55,552 nt of DNA from NCBI RefSeq assembly GCF_000720255.1, contig NZ_JOJE01000049.1:1-55552 (forward strand). The letters run 5' to 3'. The stretch is from Streptomyces griseus subsp. griseus. GTDB taxonomy: Bacteria > Actinomycetota > Actinomycetes > Streptomycetales > Streptomycetaceae. Position numbers and translations under genes: made by a program. Below the pieces are notes generated by a model, which saw only the letters and a program-made list of their open reading frames with translations, ran no database searches and was not told the origin of the DNA. This document shows, one piece after another, positions 16,505-26,204 of this stretch (positions within the stretch are counted from its first letter, which is position 1; every line of letters starts with the position of its first letter).

Positions 16505-16715
16505 AGCCCGCAGCCCGTTGCCGCGACGGCTCGTCTCAAGCAAGCCCGACCTTGAGGAACAGAGGAGACGTCGAGGCGTGGCGCACTCCGGCAGGCGGCC
16601 CTATGCGGCGTGCGGGATGCAGGTGGTAGGACGTGTCCAGAGAGGATTCGCATACCGGTGCGGCAGGAGTGCGACAAAATAGGCTGGTCACCTTCAACCT
16701 GCAAGGGAACGCTGC

Positions 16716-18821
16716 ATGACCTCGAACTCGACGCCCCGACACCAGGGGCGCCTCGAACTCACCTGGACCGACAAAGACAAGACGCTGCTGTCGACCGGAG
16801 ACGGTAGGTACGACTACACGTTCGTCGAACCGTCGGACTACAGGGTCTCCGAGGTCCGGCTCCTCCACGAGGTTGATCGAGTCGAGGCACCGACACCCGA
16901 AGGTCGTCCGGCAGACCTGCCGGCGCCGACCCACGACAACCTCCTCATCACCGGCGATGCGATGCACGTACTGGACGCGCTCGCCAAGATTCCGGCCTAT
17001 GCCGAGAAGTACCTGGGTCGGGTGAAATTGGTCTATATCGACCCGCCCTTCAATACAGGTCAGGCATTCACCAACTACGAAGACAACATCGCGCACTCGA
17101 TCTGGCTCACCCTCCTGCGGGACCGGATCCGCCAGATCAGGCCGCTGCTCGCGGACGACGGAACCGTGTGGGTGCACCTCGATCACATGGAGTCGCATAG
17201 GTGCCGTGTTGTCCTCGACGAGGAGCTGGGGGAGAGTAACTTCGTTGCAGAGGTCGCCTGGCAAAAGGCGGACTCGCCCCGAAACGACACCAGGCTGCTT
17301 TCGACGTCTCAGGACACGATCCTGGTCTACCGGAAGTCCGAGTCCTGGTCCCCGAACAGAATGCCCAGGCTCGCCTCCTCGAACACGAGCCGCTACCAGT
17401 CACGTGACGGGGACCCCGTGCCCTGGCGTGACGGAGATGCGACCGCGGGCAAGGCGGCAACGAACCATCCGATGGTCTACGCGATCCAGCACCCTGTCAC
17501 CGGGGGCCTGATGTATCCGACTGCTGGCCGCTGCTGGGGGAAGGCGCAGTCGTGGATGCTGAAGCAGATGTCGGAGTATGCGCCGTACGAGTTGCGTGAC
17601 ATCGGCGACGAAGAGGAGCGCGCACGCATCTGCGGGACAACAGCGGACAAGGTCAAGGCCGGCGTTCCAGCGATCATGCTGTCGGTGCCCGTCGAAGAGG
17701 CCGCCAAAATCGCCCGCGCCCGCTATGACGCGGGGCACTGGCCCGACATCGTGATGCTCGGCCTCCGGGAGCGCATCCAGCGCAAGAAGCATCTGGAGGA
17801 CAACGGTCGCGTTCCCGAGACGCTCTGGCTGGGAAGCGAAGTCGGAGGAAACCTTCGAGGCAAGATCGAAATCAAGAATCTGTTCCCTGACGAGCATCCG
17901 TTCGCGACGCCGAAACCGGAGGCTCTGATGGCCCGCATCATCCACATCGCCTCCAATCCCGGCGACATCGTCCTGGACTGTTTCGCCGGGTCAGGCACTA
18001 CCGCGGCCGTCGCCCACAAGATGGGCCGGCGATGGGTGACCAGCGAACTGTTGCCCGAGACCGTGGCCCGATACACGCTGCCCCGGCTCGCCAAGGTCGT
18101 CAACGGCCAGGATCCTGGGGGCATCACCACCGTTACCGAGCGAGTCTCGGCGGTTGACGATGACGAAGACCGCGAGGGCGGCCTTCCTGATGGAATGACG
18201 CCGGACGAGGCGCACGAGTTCAACCGGCTGCTCACCAAGGTCACCAAGGCTGTCGGGTCCGAACTCGATGCCAGCACCGTCAAGGCACTCAAGGCGGCCA
18301 CCAAGACCAAGAACGTCAAGAACGTCAACTGGCACGGTGGGGGGAGCTTCACTCATCTCCAGGTCGGCGAGTCCATGTTCGTCGAGATGAGTGGCATGGT
18401 CCTGCTGGCCGACTGGGCCGTCCAAGGCGCACTGGCCGAGGCGATGTGCGCCCAGCTGTCCGTCCCTTACAAGCCCGACGGCATCTTCGCAGCCAAGCAG
18501 GGCCGTTCCCGTTACGTCGTCATCGACGGCATGGTCGGTACGGGCACCGTCGCGTCCATCGTCGACAGGCTCGCAGAGGACGAGGTCGTGGAAGTGTGGG
18601 CCACCCAAATCCAGGACGGTGCCGCCGAGGCACTGAAGCAGGCCCGCCGCGGATCCCGGCTCGAACTCATTCCTGACAAGGTTCTCGACAACTACCGGCG
18701 CAAGTCAGCCCGCAAGTCTCCGTTCGGCGCAGGTCGTTCCGCGGTCCCATCACCTCGGGCCACCGAGGAACCGGCTGAGACCACCACCGTTGCCGCCGTT
18801 ACCGAAGGGGAGACCGCCTGA
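16716..18821 (+). CDS. mod: type III restriction-modification system DNA methyltransferase (Mod)
   Basis: 701 aa. The amino-group methyltransferase motifs are in the beta-class order: catalytic DPPF (residues 109-112, in [11 protein letters not shown]) first and the AdoMet motif DCFAGSGTT (about 421-429) near the C-terminal side of the domain. The region between holds the target recognition domain. Residues about 480-701 form an extra C-terminal part found in Mod proteins of this type. It would methylate adenine in an asymmetric site and pair with Res for cleavage. AAGGGAA lies before the ATG. The stop overlaps the res start (TGATG). GC content is lower than in neighbouring genes, consistent with transfer. 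Confidence 0.88.
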   Translation: MTSNSTPRHQGRLELTWTDKDKTLLSTGDGRYDYTFVEPSDYRVSEVRLLHEVDRVEAPTPEGRPADLPAPTHDNLLITGDAMHVLDALAKIPAYAEKYLGRVKLVYIDPPFNTGQAFTNYEDNIAHSIWLTLLRDRIRQIRPLLADDGTVWVHLDHMESHRCRVVLDEELGESNFVAEVAWQKADSPRNDTRLLSTSQDTILVYRKSESWSPNRMPRLASSNTSRYQSRDGDPVPWRDGDATAGKAATNHPMVYAIQHPVTGGLMYPTAGRCWGKAQSWMLKQMSEYAPYELRDIGDEEERARICGTTADKVKAGVPAIMLSVPVEEAAKIARARYDAGHWPDIVMLGLRERIQRKKHLEDNGRVPETLWLGSEVGGNLRGKIEIKNLFPDEHPFATPKPEALMARIIHIASNPGDIVLDCFAGSGTTAAVAHKMGRRWVTSELLPETVARYTLPRLAKVVNGQDPGGITTVTERVSAVDDDEDREGGLPDGMTPDEAHEFNRLLTKVTKAVGSELDASTVKALKAATKTKNVKNVNWHGGGSFTHLQVGESMFVEMSGMVLLADWAVQGALAEAMCAQLSVPYKPDGIFAAKQGRSRYVVIDGMVGTGTVASIVDRLAEDEVVEVWATQIQDGAAEALKQARRGSRLELIPDKVLDNYRRKSARKSPFGAGRSAVPSPRATEEPAETTTVAAVTEGETA

Positions 18822-21391
18822 TGGGCGAGTTGCAGTTCCAGCCCGACCTCCTGGCCGAGGTCGCCCACCGCCTCGACCTGCGTGAGCCGAACCGCAAAGC
18901 CATCGAGTCGGTGATTCTCCGCACGTCCGACCACTACGACGTGCAGGAGGAGACTGAGCCGTACGAGTGCATCGTGGACTCGGCCACCGGCGTGGGAAAG
19001 ACCTACGTCATGGCCGGACTGATGGAGTACCTGGCCGGAGCTGCGACCCCGGTCCGCAACTTCCTGCTGTTGGCGCCCGGACGGACAATCCGGGACAAGT
19101 CGATCCTCAACTTCACCGCTGGCAACCCGAAGTCGCTGCGGCACATGCTGCGATCCGCCCCGTACGTCATCACGGCCGACAACTTCAACGCGCAGTCCAC
19201 CCGAGTCGCGATCGATGATCCGACGGTCACGAAGCTGTACGTTTTTACGGTTCAGGCCCTGACGTCAGCTACAGGCGAGGGGCGTGCAACACACGTGCCC
19301 CTGGAAAACTTGGGCATGTCCTTCTTCGACCACCTCGCGCGGCTCGATGACCTCGTCATTCTGGCGGACGAGCACCACTGCTACCGAGGACCGGCGTTCT
19401 CTCGAACCATCCGGGACTTGAAGCCCGAGCTCGTAGTCGGTATGACTGCCACGCCCGTTAGAGCGGACGAGTCCCTCGTTGCATTCCGTTACCCGCTGGC
19501 CGCCGCTATCGCGGACAAGCTCGTGAAGACCCCCGTGATGGTGGCTCGCCGTGACGACCGCTCTGACGTCGAGACGAAGCTGCTCGACGGCGTCAATCTG
19601 CTGCGTTACAAGGGCCAAGCCGTCGACGCCTATTGTGACGAGAATGGTCTGCCCCGGGTGAACCCAGTAATGCTGGTCATCGCCCGGAACATTGAGGAGG
19701 CCGAAGAATTCCAGGCCGTCCTCGACTCGGGCAGCTTCGACGGTGGTGCGTGGGTTGGAAAGACGCTCCTGATTCATTCGAAGTTGACCGGCGATGCAAA
19801 AGAGAAGGCTCTGGCCGATCTCCAAGCCGTCGAGAACCCTGACTCGCCGGTCCGCATCATCATCAGCGTCGGAATGCTGAAGGAAGGCTGGGACGTCAAG
19901 AGCGTCTACGTGATCGCCTCCATGCGGGCATCGGTCTCGGAAGTCATGACCGAACAGACCCTCGGCCGCGGTATGCGGCTTCCGTTCAGCAAGTACACGG
20001 ATGTCGAGATCCTCGACACGCTCGAAATCCTGGCCCACGAGAAGTACAGCGAGCTACTGGAGAAGCGGAAGGTCCTCAACGAGGCTTTCATCGACTACGC
20101 CACATACGCAGAAGTACGGCGACTGGCCGATGGCAGCTCCGTGGTCCGCCAGAAGACGGTCGAGAGTGACGGGGAGGTCATCGGCCTTCCCGGAGGTGGT
20201 CTCTCTCAGGCCGGCGATACCAGCCGGCCTGAGGGAGACAACGTCAGCCAGAGCGGTGCGTCGGCTACTGGGCGGGGATTGACCTCGGGAGTCACTCCAG
20301 CAGTCCCCGCGCCGGCTGCCCCCGATGGGCGCGGGGTTGTGGATGTGGAAACCCGTACGCGCGAGGCAGCGGAGGCCGCCAAGAAGACCTCCACGGTGGT
20401 CCACTACGATCCGCTGCCTGATCGAGAACCTATCCTGATCCCTAAGCTGATCTCGGTGCCGCAGTTCGCCCAGGTCAGCCTTAACGAAATCGTCGACTAC
20501 GGCCCGTTTGAGCGGCTCGGCCGCACCCTCACCGCCGACTATTCCGATGAGTTGAAGCGGACGAAGATCGTCGCCAGTCACGACGGCCGCAAGGTCACGA
20601 CGGCGACCGAGACAGCCAACGACAAAATAGTCTCCGCGTTGCCGCTCGACATCCCTCTCTCGGTTACGCGGGAAGCGCTCGTCCGCCGAGTCATGTCCGT
20701 CAAGGGCGTGCCGAATCGCGCATTGGAGCTTGGAGCTGCCCAACGCATCGTCGACCGCCTCATTGAAGCGATGGGGGAGAAGGCAGCCGACCATCTCTCT
20801 GCCTTCGTCGACCGGTGTGGCCAGCGTCTCGCCACCGAGGTGGCCAAAACCCTCCGAGACGTAACCCAGGCCCAGGTCACCTATGACGACGACGTACAGC
20901 TCGTCGCACTCACCAAGACTCGCGAGACGCGCAAGCGCCAGGTGGCCGGCCATGCCGATGGTTCATTCGACAAGGCGATCGCCTTCAACGGCTGGAGCAA
21001 GAACCTCTACAGCCATGCCTGGTTTGACACCTCGCCGGAGTTCAAGGCAGCCAACGCTATCGACAGCGGCAAGAACGTGGTCGTGTGGGCCCGTCTGCAC
21101 ATCAACGATGTGCCCATCAAATGGACCTCGGAGGGGCGAGAGTACAACCCTGACTTCGTCGTCATCGAAAAGGTGGACGGGCAGCGCATCGGCTGGCTGG
21201 TTGAGACGAAGGCAGACAAGGACATGACCTCTGCCGAGGTGGTTGCCAAGCGCAAGGCAGCCCGGAGGTGGGCCAACACCGCGAACTCCTCACCAGACGT
21301 CGACATCACCTGGAAGTACCTCCTTGTGGGCGAGCAGGACGTCGAGGACGCTCAAGGGTCCTGGGAGTTCCTGAAGGGCTTCGGCCAGTAG
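18821..21391 (+). CDS. res: type III restriction enzyme Res subunit (helicase-nuclease)
   Basis: 856 aa. SF2 helicase motifs are visible: Walker A DSATGVGKT (residues 53-61), LADEHH (about 181-186, in place of DEAH), MTATPVRAD, and motif VI-like EQTLGRGMRLP. The C-terminal nuclease carries a PD...ExK motif: P777-D778 and E795-T-K797. A Pro/Ser-rich linker around residues 460-510 contains a long DNA inverted repeat. With Mod it would translocate and cut unmethylated DNA between head-to-head sites. It is translationally coupled to mod and followed by a strong hairpin. Confidence 0.88.
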   Translation: MGELQFQPDLLAEVAHRLDLREPNRKAIESVILRTSDHYDVQEETEPYECIVDSATGVGKTYVMAGLMEYLAGAATPVRNFLLLAPGRTIRDKSILNFTAGNPKSLRHMLRSAPYVITADNFNAQSTRVAIDDPTVTKLYVFTVQALTSATGEGRATHVPLENLGMSFFDHLARLDDLVILADEHHCYRGPAFSRTIRDLKPELVVGMTATPVRADESLVAFRYPLAAAIADKLVKTPVMVARRDDRSDVETKLLDGVNLLRYKGQAVDAYCDENGLPRVNPVMLVIARNIEEAEEFQAVLDSGSFDGGAWVGKTLLIHSKLTGDAKEKALADLQAVENPDSPVRIIISVGMLKEGWDVKSVYVIASMRASVSEVMTEQTLGRGMRLPFSKYTDVEILDTLEILAHEKYSELLEKRKVLNEAFIDYATYAEVRRLADGSSVVRQKTVESDGEVIGLPGGGLSQAGDTSRPEGDNVSQSGASATGRGLTSGVTPAVPAPAAPDGRGVVDVETRTREAAEAAKKTSTVVHYDPLPDREPILIPKLISVPQFAQVSLNEIVDYGPFERLGRTLTADYSDELKRTKIVASHDGRKVTTATETANDKIVSALPLDIPLSVTREALVRRVMSVKGVPNRALELGAAQRIVDRLIEAMGEKAADHLSAFVDRCGQRLATEVAKTLRDVTQAQVTYDDDVQLVALTKTRETRKRQVAGHADGSFDKAIAFNGWSKNLYSHAWFDTSPEFKAANAIDSGKNVVVWARLHINDVPIKWTSEGREYNPDFVVIEKVDGQRIGWLVETKADKDMTSAEVVAKRKAARRWANTANSSPDVDITWKYLLVGEQDVEDAQGSWEFLKGFGQ
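20196..20242. repeat. 20-bp inverted repeat inside the res linker
   Basis: The arms at 20196-20215 and 20223-20242 pair over 20 bp with two mismatches around a 7-nt loop. It is in frame and encodes a Gly/Ser/Asp-rich linker between the helicase and nuclease parts of Res. It looks like a small palindromic insertion tolerated in a linker. Confidence 0.7.
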
Positions 21392-21403
21392 GTTGAACGA
21401 CGT

Positions 21404-21437
21404 GAAGCCGGGCGACGGACACTCGCCGCCCGGCTTC
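21404..21437. terminator. bidirectional hairpin between res and int
   Basis: A perfect 11-bp stem, GAAGCCGGGCG / CGCCCGGCTTC, with a 12-nt loop, 13 nt after the res stop and 20 nt before the integrase stop on the other strand. It can serve both convergent genes. Confidence 0.75.
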
Positions 21438-21456
21438 GTAACGCCACAGCTCGCTA

Positions 21457-23232
21457 CTACGCGTAGCCGTCCCCGTACTTTCCGGGATTCCTGGCCCTAT
21501 CCACAGCCTGTGCACGAGCATCGGCGAACGCCGTGGTCACAGCCTCGCGGTCCGTGCCGCGGACCTGAGCCTCGACCTCCTGGCCAGATCGGCGGGTGGT
21601 GTGCCAGCGCACCGGTAGATCCGTGTAGAGATCGGTTTCGAACTCCCAGGCTGGCGTGGACCATTGCTCGTCGCGGCCGATGTTGAGCCGTTCGCCGCCG
21701 GGCAGGAACATGGCGTGGGCATGGTGGACAACCCGGCGGTCCGGCATGCGGTCGCGGATAGCTTGCACGCCGCCAGGGCCTTCGCGCTCCCACTGCGGCC
21801 GGTCCCACTTCTCCACATGCGCAGGCTTGCCAGGGTGATCGGCGCGCCACTGGGAGACCACGGCCTGGGCATGCTCGTTGTGCAGGAACGGAACATACCG
21901 CTCGCCGAGACAGGCCACGTACACATCCGACCCTGCTTGTACGGGGCCCTGACTCAAACCCGACACGGGACCTCCAGGTGTCGCCGGGAACTGGTGCGGT
22001 GTTGAGCCCCAGATCAGGGCGCCGACCTTCGCTGCCGTCTGCTGGAGCACTTGGCCGGTGAGGTGCTGGTAGCGGCGACGCATCCGGGCGGACTTGCCGG
22101 GCTCCCAGCCCATGATCCTGTCGACGACCGCTTCGGGGACGCCGAGGATGAGCAGCACCGTGGCGGCGGTGTGCCGGGCGTCGTGGAGGCGTCCGTCGCG
22201 GACGTTCGCCGCCTTCAGCAGGTCCTTCCACCGGTGGAAGTCGGTGTTGGGGTTGAGCGGCTCGCCGATCGGCGAGGTGAACACGTACCCCTTCTCCACC
22301 CACAGGTCCCGGGCGAGAGTGCGCTCGCGGTCCTGTTTCTCCTTGTGCTGCCGCAGCAGCTTGAGCAACTCTTCGGGCATGCCGATCGGGCGCTTGCCGG
22401 CGCGGGTCTTGGTGTCCTTCGTCTCGCGACGGATGCTGATCTTCTGCGGACAATAGCCGGGCTTGCGCCCGCACTTGTCGCCGCAGCCGTGCTTGTAGCG
22501 GGGCCGCAGGCGCCCTCGGCGTACGAGGATCACGCCGTTCTCGAAGTCGACGTCCCCCCACTGCAACCCGAGGGCCTCGCCCTGGCGCAGGCCGAGGGCG
22601 AGGGCGATGACCCAGCGGGCGGTGTTGCGGTGCTTGCCCGCTTCGAGGAGGAGGCGCTGGACCTCCTCGATCGTGTACGGCTCGACCTCCTCCTCTTCGA
22701 GCTTGGGGGCCTTGGCGATGGAGGCCGGGTTGATGGCGAGATGGCGGCGGCGTACGGCCTCGTTGAGTGCCGTGCGGACCGTGCGGTGCGCCTGGTGGGC
22801 GGTGCCGGCGGAGCTGCCGTTCGCCTGCATCTTCCGGTAGAAGCGCTCCAGGTGTTCCGGCTCCAGCTTCTCCAGGCGGTGGGCGCCCAGGCCGGGGATG
22901 AGGTGGTGGTAGACCGCCACGCGGTAGCCGTCGATGGTGTTCTCGCCGACGCTGGGCGCGGCGATGTTCTCCACCCAGTGGGTCAGCCACGTCGCGACGG
23001 TCCAGGTCTGGCCCGCCTTGGCGACACCGGTGGAGTCGCGCTGCTTCTCCAGTTCGCGCACGAGTTTGGTGACCTCGGGGCGCGTCTTGCGGCTGACGTG
23101 GCGCCGGTCCGGGGTGCCGTCGTCCTTGACGCCGACGGTGACATAGCCGTGCCAGCGACCGTCCTTCCCGAGGAAGATCGAGGAGGCGCCGTTGGGCTGG
23201 CGGGACGTGCTGGGCTTCTTGGCCTTTGCCAT
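21457..23232 (-). CDS. int: tyrosine integrase with C-terminal extension
   Basis: 591 aa. N-terminal arm-binding domain (GASSIFLGKDGRWHGYV), SAM-like core-binding domain, then the catalytic domain with R216 (GLRQGEALGL), H350-x-x-R353-H354, W376 and Tyr388 (RRRYQHLT). A Cys-rich insert (C250, C254, C261) is typical of pSAM2-like Streptomyces integrases. Such enzymes usually end 20-30 residues after the Tyr; this one continues for about 190 more (from about 401), including DVYVACLGERYVPFLHNEH. The extension is unrecognised. It would integrate and excise the element at tRNA-Ser. It lies 15 kb from the nearer attachment site, which is unusual. It is 11 nt downstream of xis. Confidence 0.88.
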   Translation of the reverse strand: MAKAKKPSTSRQPNGASSIFLGKDGRWHGYVTVGVKDDGTPDRRHVSRKTRPEVTKLVRELEKQRDSTGVAKAGQTWTVATWLTHWVENIAAPSVGENTIDGYRVAVYHHLIPGLGAHRLEKLEPEHLERFYRKMQANGSSAGTAHQAHRTVRTALNEAVRRRHLAINPASIAKAPKLEEEEVEPYTIEEVQRLLLEAGKHRNTARWVIALALGLRQGEALGLQWGDVDFENGVILVRRGRLRPRYKHGCGDKCGRKPGYCPQKISIRRETKDTKTRAGKRPIGMPEELLKLLRQHKEKQDRERTLARDLWVEKGYVFTSPIGEPLNPNTDFHRWKDLLKAANVRDGRLHDARHTAATVLLILGVPEAVVDRIMGWEPGKSARMRRRYQHLTGQVLQQTAAKVGALIWGSTPHQFPATPGGPVSGLSQGPVQAGSDVYVACLGERYVPFLHNEHAQAVVSQWRADHPGKPAHVEKWDRPQWEREGPGGVQAIRDRMPDRRVVHHAHAMFLPGGERLNIGRDEQWSTPAWEFETDLYTDLPVRWHTTRRSGQEVEAQVRGTDREAVTTAFADARAQAVDRARNPGKYGDGYA

Positions 23233-23243
23233 GCGCGCCCGCC

Positions 23244-23540
23244 TCAGGCCGCAGCGTCGAAGTCCGAGGCCCGAAAGCGTCGGGCTAGGAACTCACCGAC
23301 CGCCTCAGCGGGTATGCGGCGCAGGCTGCCGATCTTGACGGAGGCGATCTCGCCGGAGGAGACGTACTCGTACAGCTTGGTGCGGCCGATGCCGATCCGG
23401 CGGGCGGCCTCGGTGACGGTGAGGGCGACCAGGGTTGTGTCGCTGGCGGTTCGCCGCTCGGCCATCAGGGTGCGCAGGGCGTCTTCGGGGACGTCCAGGA
23501 GCTGGGCTATCTGGGATATGGGCAGGGCGGGCTGCGACAA
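23244..23540 (-). CDS. xis: excisionase-type HTH protein (Xis)
   Basis: 98 aa. Residues about 40-90 read LTVTEAARRIGIGRTKLYEY, then ASVKIGSLRRIPAEAV, a MerR-like helix-wing fold of the excisionase/HTH_17 family. These small proteins bend attachment-site DNA and direct integrase to excision. It sits 11 nt before int in the same direction, so co-transcription is expected. The N-terminal 35 residues are helical and less conserved. Confidence 0.85.
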   Translation of the reverse strand: MSQPALPISQIAQLLDVPEDALRTLMAERRTASDTTLVALTVTEAARRIGIGRTKLYEYVSSGEIASVKIGSLRRIPAEAVGEFLARRFRASDFDAAA

Positions 23541-23700
23541 GGGGTACTCCTCCCGCCGGCATCGCGGCCTCGCGGGAGCGGCAACTCCCGTCGGCCTGGC
23601 CGGTGGCGTCGTTCAGGGATGGATGGGTGATCGTCGGCGACAGGGGTCGCCGCGCTTATGGGGTTCTCGGCGTTCGTAGCGCCGGTGGGGCAACGGCCGG

Positions 23701-24240
23701 CTACTCGTCGGCGGGCGGCTGCTCCTGGTTTCGCAGGTGTGCCTGGGAAGGGTGCAGGCTTCTCATCGCGGCTCGTTCTTCGAGCCGGAGGAGTTCGTCG
23801 ACCTGTCCTCTCTGCTCGGGGCCCTTGTCCCCGTAGGCGTCGAGTTCCATCTGGATCTCGTGCAGGTGCATCTGGTTCCGGTCGATCGCCGCTCGCAGTT
23901 GGCGGTACTCCAGCGTCATCTGGACGTACGTCTGGGCGAGCTGGCGGATGCGGGGCGTGGCCAGCTCTCCTGGCGGTCCGGTCAGGTCCTGCATGGTGAT
24001 GTCGAAGACCTTGCAGAAGCCGAGCGCCTCGTCGAGGTTGACCCTGCGACGGGGTTTGCCGCTCTCGATGCGCCAGATCGCCGACTGGTTGATCGGATGG
24101 CCGGCAGCGGCCATCTCCTCGGCGAGCTTCACCGTGCTCCAACCGCGGACCTCGCGCTCCAGCTTGATGCGTGCGGCGGCATGATCCTCCGGCATCGGAC
24201 GACCCGGGCCGGCGCGCTCCGCACCTTCCTCACCGCTCAT
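23701..24240 (-). CDS. XRE-family transcriptional regulator
   Basis: 179 aa from ATG 24240, with GGGAGG 5 nt upstream. Residues about 25-80 form an HTH: WSTVKLAEEMAAAGHPINQ, SAIWRIESGKPRRRV, followed by LDEALGFCKVFDI. The C-terminal half is a Gln/Glu/Arg-rich helix (YVQMTLEYRQLRAAIDRN), probably a coiled-coil dimer region. It is transcribed away from the replication gene and toward xis-int. Position and family suggest the element's repressor controlling excision and replication, like the regulators of actinomycete integrative elements. The 160 nt down to xis show no gene. Confidence 0.8.
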   Translation of the reverse strand: MSGEEGAERAGPGRPMPEDHAAARIKLEREVRGWSTVKLAEEMAAAGHPINQSAIWRIESGKPRRRVNLDEALGFCKVFDITMQDLTGPPGELATPRIRQLAQTYVQMTLEYRQLRAAIDRNQMHLHEIQMELDAYGDKGPEQRGQVDELLRLEERAAMRSLHPSQAHLRNQEQPPADE

Positions 24241-24392
24241 TCGCACCTCCCTTCACACGACAACGGGCCCACTGGGGCGAGCGTCCACAACTAAACATCA
24301 TTGCGGAGTGAAATGCAAGGCGTTGCGCTTCCGAAAATTTCAGCTATGGTCGTAGTCCGCCGTACAGCGGTGGACGCATCCGCACACGCAAG

Positions 24393-24421
24393 CGGCCCCG
24401 GTGCTACGAACACCGGGGCCG
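24393..24421 (+). promoter_or_regulatory. leader hairpin before the replication gene
   Basis: CGGCCCCGGTG / CACCGGGGCCG forms an 11-bp stem with a 7-nt loop, 98 nt before the rep start and inside the 280-nt divergent gap with the XRE gene. It could attenuate rep expression or be a binding site. The rest of the gap must hold both promoters. Confidence 0.45.
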
Positions 24422-24519
24422 AGGTAGAGGCTCCACCGCACAACCATCCATCCCTGAACGATCGAAACCGGCACCGCCGGGGTTGCCGCCCCATAGTGGC
24501 CTGCCGGGTGAGGAGCTCT

Positions 24520-26040
24520 ATGCCTCAGGGTACGACCCTGCCGCCCGAGATGCCATCCCGCTTCGACGAGGGCCCCACGCCTATGGAGCCTCCGTACAAC
24601 GTGGACGCCGAGCGCGCGGTCCTCGGCGCCTGCATGCACAAATCCGACATCATCGACGTGGTCCGGCCCATCCTGGGCGAGGACGCCTTCTATCGCCCCG
24701 CGCACGAGACGATCTGGCGCGCGCTCCTCGCCCAGCACCGCGAGGACAGGCCGACCGACCCGATCGTCCTCACCGAGCTGCTCCAGCAGCAAGGGGACCT
24801 GCAGCGTGTCGGTGGCCGTCCCTACCTGCACCAGCTCGCCGACGTGCACTACGGCACCGGTGGCGCAGAGCAGCATGCGGAGATCATCCGCGAGAAGGCC
24901 AACCTCCGCCGCCTGCTCGCCTCCGCGGTCCGCACCGTCCAGCGTGCCCAGGAGCCGGGCGCCGACCCCGAGGCGATCCGCAGTGAGGTCGAAGCGGAGA
25001 TGCGGGCCGAGCGCGAGCGGGCCCTCGCCTCGGGCCAGGGCCGGCTGAACCGCTTCGCCATCGACGGGTGGTCCTTCGTCAAGGAGACCGGCGCGGACGC
25101 CGAGCCCCTGTGGGGCACCCGAGAGAAGACCGTCTGGGCACCGGGCGAGAGCCTGATGATCGTGGGCGCACCCGGTGTCGGCAAGACCACCCTGGCCCAC
25201 CAGGTGATCTTCGCCCGCCTCGGCCTGCAGGAGACGGTCCTGGAGATGCCGGTCGCTCCCAGCAGGCGGGTGCTCTACCTGGCAATGGACCGGCCCAAGC
25301 AGATCGCCAAGGCCATGGCCCGCCGCGTCTTCGACACCGACGAAGCGATCCTGCGTGAGCGGCTCGTCGTCTGGGAGGGGCCACTGCCCACCACCCTCGA
25401 CAAAGAGCCCGACCTCCTCGCCGACCTCGCCGCCGCCCACCAGGCCGACACCATCGTGATCGACAGCCTCAAGGACGCGGTCAGCACGATGGTCGACGAC
25501 AGCCTCGCCGTCGCCTTCCACAACGCCCGCATGCGCGCCCTGCGAGGCGGCGTGGAGATCCTGGAGCTGCACCACCAGCGCAAGGCCACCGCCGACGCCC
25601 CACGCGGCCAGCGCCCCAGCCTGGACCAGGTCTACGGCTCCACTTGGATCACCGCCGGCGCGGGCAGCGTCCTCTTCGTCACCGGCCGGGCAGGCGACCC
25701 AGCCGTCACCCTGCACCACCTCAAGACCCCCACCGGTGAGGTCGGCCCGCTGGACGTCACCCACGACCACAAGCGCGGCACCACCACGGTCGACCCGACC
25801 AAGGACCCCGCCGTCCTGCTGCGCAACGCCCCTGGCGGCATGACCGCCCGCGACCTGGCGACCGTCCTCATCGGCGGCGGCGAACCCGAACGGGCCGACG
25901 TCGAAAAGGCACGGCGCCACCTGGCTCGCCTCGTCGACAGCGGCCTGGCCACCAGGGCCGACGGCGTCGCCGGAGGAGCCGGAGGCGGGCAGCAGACCCG
26001 CTACTACGCCTCCTCCCGCCACCTCACCGCCGTCGGCTGA
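24520..26040 (+). CDS. replication ATPase with DnaB-like N-domain and RepA/KaiC-type core
   Basis: 506 aa. Residues about 24-140 match the DnaB helicase N-terminal domain (PPYNVDAERAVLGACMHKSD, FYRPAHETIWRAL). Then comes a RecA-fold hexameric ATPase with Walker A GAPGVGKTT (216-224), Walker B TIVIDSLKD and an arginine-rich motif. The C-terminal 80 residues look like a winged helix (PGGMTARDLATVLIGGG). Plasmid RepA-type helicases of this kind support element replication after excision. Start ATG 20 nt after a stop codon with GAGGAGC upstream; an earlier in-frame ATG at 24301 is disfavoured. Iteron-like repeats follow directly. Confidence 0.82.
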   Translation: MPQGTTLPPEMPSRFDEGPTPMEPPYNVDAERAVLGACMHKSDIIDVVRPILGEDAFYRPAHETIWRALLAQHREDRPTDPIVLTELLQQQGDLQRVGGRPYLHQLADVHYGTGGAEQHAEIIREKANLRRLLASAVRTVQRAQEPGADPEAIRSEVEAEMRAERERALASGQGRLNRFAIDGWSFVKETGADAEPLWGTREKTVWAPGESLMIVGAPGVGKTTLAHQVIFARLGLQETVLEMPVAPSRRVLYLAMDRPKQIAKAMARRVFDTDEAILRERLVVWEGPLPTTLDKEPDLLADLAAAHQADTIVIDSLKDAVSTMVDDSLAVAFHNARMRALRGGVEILELHHQRKATADAPRGQRPSLDQVYGSTWITAGAGSVLFVTGRAGDPAVTLHHLKTPTGEVGPLDVTHDHKRGTTTVDPTKDPAVLLRNAPGGMTARDLATVLIGGGEPERADVEKARRHLARLVDSGLATRADGVAGGAGGGQQTRYYASSRHLTAVG

Positions 26041-26061
26041 GCCCCGCCACCGGCCAACGCG

Positions 26062-26202
26062 GAGCGATCACGCGACCGTACACGCGGCCCTCACGCGAAC
26101 ACCCCGCCATGAACCGCTCACAGCGCGCACGCTCACAGCAAAACCGCAGGTAGAGCGATCACGCGAGCGTCCACGCCGTACACGCGCCCAGGCGATCACG
26201 CG
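26062..26202. repeat. iteron-like cluster, candidate replication origin
   Basis: GCGATCACGCG occurs at 26064-26074, 26155-26165 and 26192-26202; the first two extend to a 14-bp identity (GAGCGATCACGCGA). CGTACACGCG occurs at 26077-26086 and 26177-26186, exactly 100 bp apart. All repeats are direct. The cluster starts 22 bp after the rep stop, the usual place for initiator binding sites. Confidence 0.65.
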
Positions 26203-26204
26203 CG

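Noticed and set aside
16462..16506. tRNA-like appearance of the GGATCC...GGGTTCA stretch
   Set aside because: No acceptor stem, anticodon arm or T-arm pairing could be formed; it is only a hairpin with a T-run.
22051..23679. 542-codon plus-strand frame opposite int and xis
   Set aside because: Antisense shadow; composition Gly/Ala/Val-rich with no motif, against clear integrase catalytic residues on the minus strand.
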